Part shown: one piece after another, positions 58,772 to 64,000 of the stretch
How positions within the stretch are numbered: the stretch's first letter is position 1
How the letters are laid out: each line of letters begins with the position of its first letter
Origin: Sisyra terminalis
Taxonomy: Eukaryota; Arthropoda; Insecta; Neuroptera; Sisyridae
Length of the DNA: 64,000 nucleotides
Assembly (NCBI GenBank): GCA_958496175.1
Contig: OY292275.1
Coordinates: forward strand, 50,049,701-50,113,700
Direction: 5' to 3'
Program-made: the position numbers and the translations under genes
Notes under the pieces: model-generated
Databases searched by the model: none
What the model was told of the DNA's origin: nothing
What the model saw: the letters and a program-made list of their open reading frames with translations, nothing else

Positions 58772-59650
58772 AGACTATGTATTAGGTCCCATTCTTTACC
58801 TACTGTACATTGCCGATCTACTAACGACCAGCAATACCATTGTAGGGACATTCGCCGATGATACAATCATAATAGCTAGCGATGAAGACCCTATGGTTGC
58901 AGTAGCGTACCCCCCAATTTATATTGCCCTAATTGAAACTTAGATGGAACAGTGGAAAATAAAACTAAACGAGGTAAAAACAACTGTTCTACTTCCCTCT
59001 GACAAGAGGCAACTGCCCTACTGTTTACGTTAAAGGGTTGGGGATATCAGAATTGAGTTTGGTGAAATACCTTGGACTTCACCTCGATAAAAGGTTTACC
59101 TGGCAAACTCATATATTCAAGAAAAGAACCCAAACAATGCTGAGATTTAAGCACCTATACTAGCTAATAGGAAGAAAATCCGTAATGTTGTTGGAAAGAA
59201 TACTATTCCTATACAAGGCCATAATAGTACCGATATGGAGCTATGGGATCGAATTGGGGACTTGTGCCAGCAAATCAAGTACTGCAATGATCCAAAGACT
59301 CCAGTCCAAGATTTTGCGAACGATCACTGATGCGCTATGGTATGTTACCAAAAATACGCTGCATAAAAACCAGCACATAAGTCCCATCTCAGATATGGTC
59401 AAATAAAGAAATGGAGCTCATTTCATAAGGCTGATGGAGCATACAAACCTGTTGATAGAACCACTTCTAAATCACTCAACCAGCAAAAAACTAAAATCAA
59501 AGACAACTTATAATGAGCTGATATTAAATTAACAGGAAGATATTCCACTGAGAACTTCATCATTTGGAGTTCAAGAGCTCCAGTTAGGACTACATATTAG
59601 CTGATAGTTTGTTCAAACTGATGATAAATCTTATAATTTAAAAAAAATAC
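58772..59650 (+). pseudogene. Jockey-like LINE, copy 3, 5'-truncated and decayed
   Basis: The plus-strand text starts in RT block 4/5: VLGPILYLLYIADL and FADDTIIIASDEDP, where the catalytic block is ADD as in YADD/FADD types. It then passes through QWKIKLNE and KTTVLLPS, a frameshift, VKYLGLHLDKRFTWQTHI and KRTQTMLRFKHLY, a stop, and a 73-codon open part (59185-59406) with YKAIIVPIWSYGIELGTCAS and LRTITDALWYVTKN. Close similarity to copy 2 shows they are one family. Possible boundaries are TTAAGAC at about 58769-58775 and after a short A-run at about 59650, which may be a 7-bp duplication. Multiple stops and shifts make it the most decayed of the three copies. Confidence 0.8.
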
Positions 59651-59709
59651 TTAAGACGTAGGTAGTTCGTTTAAAGCATGTGATAATTCTAACGATTAGG
59701 AAACAAAAC

Positions 59710-59710
<1 letters not shown>

Positions 59711-59740
<30 letters not shown>
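59711..59740. repeat. A30 homopolymer
   Basis: Thirty consecutive A residues lie about 60 bp after the presumed end of Jockey copy 3. It could be an expanded poly-A tail of that or another LINE. Length is likely variable and may be subject to sequencing error. Confidence 0.9.
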
Positions 59741-59741
<1 letters not shown>

Positions 59742-60985
59742 ACTTTTCCTATAGTTCTAATGTAATAATTGTTCAATTGGCGTTAAAAATATAGAATTTT
59801 CCAAATTTGATCAAAAAGTTTTATTCTACCAACAAAAAAAAATAACGTTGATGTTTGTTAATCATCTATATTCAAATTACGGTGATAAAAAAATTATTTT
59901 AAATATATGTTCGTTAATTGATCACTTTATTTTTTCTCTAACACTATATTTTTATGTTAAATCTGCAATAACTCCCTTTTCAATTCTTCTTTTTAAAACA
60001 ATCAATTATGTAAGTAGTAATTCAAAATGTTACTTTTCCCAATGAAATCAATATAATTTAATTATTTCAGTTTAAAAATAGTTTTAATTTGTGGGTCGAA
60101 TTATACATTTTTCCAACCAAAATAATAAAATTCAAGTAAATACTCATTCCTCTAAAAAGAAAACTAAAATTTGTACTGTTTTTTCATTTTCTTGAAGGCA
60201 ATTTTTTTTGATGTAGGTGTTATTATTATCAGTACAAAAGAACAAGTTTTTATAGCAACCCCTTTTGAATCCTACCCTCATGTCACGCTATTTTTTTTCA
60301 AATGATAATCGAACAAGGACAATGTTTGTCTAACAACGTGGCCCACATCCCCACGGTCCTTGTCATTACATTTCGGAATTTTCAAATATTTATTTTAAAA
60401 GATACATATTGAATAACTATGGCTCGTGGGTGTATTATTAAATATTATATTTAAAAATATCGATGGGAACATTTCATAAAGCGTCGCCTTTAAGGACTAT
60501 GTAAGTTTTATTAAAATACTCTTAAAAAAATACAGTTCGAACGATTTTCACTTGGTTGAAAATGAGTAAAATATATTGTTCTCTAGTCTTTAAGAAGACG
60601 AAAGAAATAATAATGTAATTTTTTTCTGTTTTTTTTTTTTTTTTTTTTTGGGAAAAATAGGATAGTTGTTTATAATCAATTGAAAAATTTATTATATTTG
60701 AATTTGGAAGGTATTTTTTTAGTTTATTTGAGTTATATGGTATTTTATCCATCCAGCATTCAGGAGTTGAAATTCAGCAGCTGGTTGTCATTTTGTGTTG
60801 TTTTTGAAGTTATACTTCTCTAGCAACTTTATGAAACTTTCGTTATGAAAATTTTACATTCCTTCGATGTCCCTTCAATCGTGTATTCACGAATCTCCCA
60901 GTTTCATCAATTTATACCTTTCCACATGAACAGGGGGTTCTGTACACTCCAGGCTTGTCCAAAATTGAGACCTTGTCCTTCGGAG
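59741..60985. other. Unassigned AT-rich DNA
   Basis: No gene is recognised. A T-run of about 21 bases is at 60629-60649. Open frames at 59848-60045 and 60522-60752 are low-complexity. Confidence 0.5.
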
Positions 60986-60987
60986 AA

Positions 60988-61180
60988 GGAAGTATACAGG
61001 ATATTTTCGTAGAAGGCTTGAACACCACCCTGAAATTAAATTATTATTATTCCACCCACAATGAAGTGTATATAAGACGGCTTGAGGACCATCCTGAAAT
61101 AAGTTTCGGAGCAATTACACCCTGAAGATGCGACCCGGAGAGGTTGCGAAACGTTGGCGATATAGTCAATTAAATAACAT
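60988..61180 (+). repeat. Tail-type repeat with internal tandem blocks
   Basis: Two related blocks, AAGGAAGTATACAGGATATT..GGCTTGAACACC..CCTGAAAT (about 60988-61040) and AATGAAGTGTATATAAGACG..GCTTGAGGACCATCCTGAAAT (about 61070-61110), precede a clear tail motif at 61122. The whole resembles the 3' end of a Penelope-like or similar retroelement, but no coding domain is visible upstream. Confidence 0.4.
61122..61160 (+). ncRNA. Hammerhead-like tail motif
   Basis: CTGAAGA (61122-61128) fits CUGANGA. One spacer base is followed by GCGACC (61130-61135), a loop, GGTTGC (61142-61147, one G-T pair), then GAAACGTTGG (61148 onward). It has the same order and spacing as the motifs at 21373 and 33131, again with one extra base before the stem. 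Confidence 0.4.
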
Positions 61181-61415
61181 GGCTTTGGATCCGAAACCTT
61201 ATCCATAAAGAGTTGTATTTTGAATAAGATCGACCGTGAAAGCCTTAAATCTAAAGATCTGATTAAATTTTTAATATAAGGTAACGCCGTGCTACAGTAG
61301 GCAATTACTCGCAAACGGATAATAAGTATAGTAATTAGTACTTCCTAAAGTCTGATGCTTCATATTATTCATAGATGTCCATGAAAGAACAATGTTAGCG
61401 AAAAACCAACTTAAT

Positions 61416-62356
61416 CTATTATTATAAAGAGGAAAGATTTGATTGTTTGTTTGCTTTGAATAGGCTCCGAAACTACTTTACCGATTTAGAAAATTCTTTC
61501 ACTGTTGGGAAGCTACACTATTTCCGGTGAACATAGGTTATATTAAATTTCCAAAAAAGTTAGGGATCCATACTAAAACTACAATAATGTAACCCAAGGT
61601 CTGAAAAATTACCAAAAAACATTATTTTATCGCGTGCGCTGCGAAAATTATTGGTTACAGAACAAAATAATGTAATACGATTTTGCAGAACATATCATTA
61701 TCTACAAAAAATAGAGCGACAGCATATGTCTAACTATTATAGTTGTCACAATAAGTGTTTTTTCATTTTAAAAAATATATATAAATGCCACCGCTATAAA
61801 AGTTCTTTTATTTATACTTTGGGATTAATCCTTATCAAAATAAATGACTTCATATTTAAGTTTGCTTTAATACCATTATATAACTTTTTGAGTTATTCAA
61901 TTTGAACATTCCATTCGAAAGATATCACAAGTTTAAAAATGTAAGTTATTTGAAAAATGTCGCATGGTCACCCCATTTTACTTATAATTAAGAGCAACTT
62001 TATTGAACTTGGCGATATTTTTTATTTATGTATAGATGCTGATTGATTTATAGATTATTTGGTCTACGGTAGGTATAGCTACCGTAGCTATATGCAATAT
62101 ACATACTCTTCTTAGATAGTTATAAATATTTTTTGAAAATTAATTGATTATTACATAGAACAATTTTATTCTTTGCAACAGTTTATTAAATGTGTCTTTT
62201 TAAAGTTGGAAAAATAGTGTTTTTAAGTATGATTATATTTTTCGTAAAATAAATAAAAAAATTAAAAATTTTCATATACCACTACAAATGGCAAATTTGA
62301 AAAGAAAACATAATCTACATCTACGTTACGCAGACGAAGTTGCGGGGATCAGCTAG
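61416..62356 (+). mobile_element. Non-autonomous Helitron, 941 bp
   Basis: The 5' end is A|TC, then TATTATTATAAAGAGGAAAG, with the insect-typical internal segment GATTTGATTGTTTGTTTG and GGCTCCGAAACTACTTTACC. The 3' end has the hairpin CGCA-GACGAAGT-TGCG followed by GGGATCAGCTAG and a flanking T (62357). Helitrons insert between A and T, start with TC and end with CTRR after a short hairpin, so all marks are present. There is no Rep/helicase gene; an 84-codon frame (61651-61905) is not recognised. It would need an autonomous relative for rolling-circle movement. Confidence 0.85.
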
Positions 62357-64000
62357 TAACTTATACTCTTACAAATTGTAACAAAACCTCAAAAATATGC
62401 CAAAACTAATATTTCTAATGACTATCAGATAGAATACTTTCAACACTATTCCCAACTACCAGTATAATAAATATGTGAAAGAGTTAATACTAGAATGGCA
62501 AAATAATGTTCGAAAATGAAAATAATTGTCTTATAAAACTTATTCTTTGTTAAACTTGATGCTACTTATATTAAAATCCGGAAAATCTTCGTAAAATAAA
62601 TTATCTAACCAAGTTTCTACATTAACTTTGAAACGTTATTATTATTTTCAAGCCAAAAAAAATTATTCAACGAAACAAAATTTCTTCTGCTGGAAGTTTC
62701 GTGAGACTTTTGTGATCCTTGGGACAAACCTCATTCAAACTCCTTTTCTTCCAGGGCGAAACAGCGAACAAAAGGCAAAAAATTCAATACAAATCTGGAG
62801 ACAAAGCAGCGTTAAATCCATTTAAAGTCCAATTTATCATTTCTTATAATCATCGTATATCTTAATGACTTTTTACAAGAAATAAACAAATCAAGATATT
62901 CATATAAACGACTTATAAATAAAACGAAGACAAAAACAAAATCTTAATTTCAGTATCGCATTATTTACGTTTCATAGTTTTTAATTGAATGTAAAGTTCG
63001 TTTCGTTTCGTTCTGTTTAACAAGCGCATTATTAAGTGGAAGAGAAAAAGAAGGATTTGAAACAATTTTAATATTTCAAAAGAGATATAAGTTATTTAGT
63101 TTTTGTTACCCCCAACACGATAGAAACCAGACAAAAAAAACTTGGAGAAGTTTGTTTTACTTTTAACCAACAATAAAATAAAGCAGAAGACTCGTATTGT
63201 AATCGAATAAGTTTTCAACTTACCAGCGAGGAGAAACTCTCTTTCTTCTATATCTATTTTTTTTTTCAGAAATCAAGTAAAAAATCGATTAAACGAACTT
63301 TTTTTTCTTTTGAGCTGAGTTCAATTAATGATTCTTCACACTTAATAGTTAACAAGATTAATGGAACGGGGTGCACAGAGAAATGAATTCGGTACGTTTT
63401 ATTATTTTTCATTCCATTTTTCGAGCGTACATAATTTCTATTGTGGATTCGAGATAAAATAGGCTCGGATAGTAACGGAATTTCCTCTTTCGACCAATTA
63501 CCTATCAACACACATTGCCTTGATACGCGGATGAACAATATGTGAAACATATTACTATGACATGGACGTTTCTCGCTCGAATTCCTCGAAAATAAACAGT
63601 CTTTACTTGCCCCAAATTCGTTTTATCATTGAACTCATTTTAATTATAATACTCAACCTGAAACATTTTTCGTTACTATTTTCAAATCAGCCTAATTTAT
63701 GACTTATCCCAATTTTGTATGCAATTTACTCATACAAAGACAAACCAGAACGTTACTCAGAAAAATTTATAACGAATTTCCAATTATTTACTTTATAAAT
63801 GTAAATATTTGTTTTACCCCAAAATCTTTCAAAACTGACTTCTTTATTATACTTGCTTATCAGAAATTTTGGTTAAAATTGGTTGATTAAAGTAGGTAGG
63901 AGGATTGAAGCATTCTGTTCTCCTGAAGGTTCTTCAATGTAGATTTTTGGTCTATTTTACTAGCTGGATGTGAAAATTGGACCCTCTAGACCATGGGTCG
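62357..64000. other. Unassigned DNA to the window end
   Basis: No gene or transposon is recognised. The 94-codon minus-strand frame at 63266-63550 is not low complexity but matches nothing I know. The sequence runs off the window without a boundary. Confidence 0.45.

Noticed and set aside
59711..59740. A30 run as the direct tail of Jockey copy 3
   Set aside because: About 60 bp of other sequence and a shorter A-run lie between the element's likely end and the homopolymer, so the link is not secure.

Overview
This window reads as AT-rich eukaryotic nuclear DNA, most likely from an insect or another arthropod. I judge this from the company of transposable elements it carries: Jockey-like and RNase H-bearing non-LTR retrotransposons, a Penelope-like element, mariner and Tc1 remnants, non-autonomous Helitrons, TTAA-targeting and hAT-like elements, and long foldback elements. 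There is no bacterial gene layout. I recognise no intact host gene, no rRNA, no convincing tRNA and no CRISPR array. No open frame exceeds 169 codons, and the longest ones are fragments of reverse transcriptase. The window is best seen as intergenic or intronic DNA that has collected decaying mobile elements.

Layout. 1-12.5 kb: mostly unassigned AT-rich DNA, a hAT-like repeat cluster (3.08-4.22 kb) and a deleted mariner (8.13-8.63 kb). 12.5-20.6 kb: a probable minus-strand Helitron (12.88-13.81 kb), a weak LINE tail (17.56-17.77 kb) and several GC-richer islands. 20.6-21.9 kb: Penelope-like debris, with nested inverted and tandem copies of a 3' tail, a GIY-YIG endonuclease pseudogene and a final tail. 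24.8-25.3 kb: an RNase H LINE remnant. 27.5-28.1 kb: a terminal-inverted-repeat element. 31.9-33.2 kb: Jockey copy 1, then a head-to-head Penelope-tail palindrome. 36.3-37.4 kb: one copy of a dispersed repeat and a diverged tandem duplication. 39.6-44.2 kb: a piggyBac-like MITE, an RNase H LINE on the minus strand, Jockey copy 2 with clear target-site duplications, and a 727-bp TTAA element. 46.0-47.2 kb: a LINE remnant, then a hAT-like element holding a nested hairpin MITE. 50.3-54.2 kb: a hAT-like remnant, the second dispersed-repeat copy, a 617-bp Tc1 element, and 24 bp further on a 1.3-kb foldback element that carries a cysteine-rich gene tail. 55.45-56.80 kb: a very long palindrome with arms near 510 bp. 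58.8-62.4 kb: Jockey copy 3, an orphan Penelope-type tail and a 941-bp Helitron.

The two most unusual items are the element at 52873-54167 and the repeated tail motif. The element has inverted-repeat arms, 12-bp flanking direct repeats and an internal CXC-type cysteine-rich coding remnant. The motif, CTGANGA then a short hairpin then GAAACG, occurs in at least seven places, most closely tied to Penelope-like sequence, and resembles a hammerhead ribozyme core. The coding remnants are broken by stops, frameshifts or deletions, so I see no currently active gene system. GC-richer, homeodomain-site-rich islands scattered between the repeats could be conserved regulatory DNA of a neighbouring gene, but that is inference.
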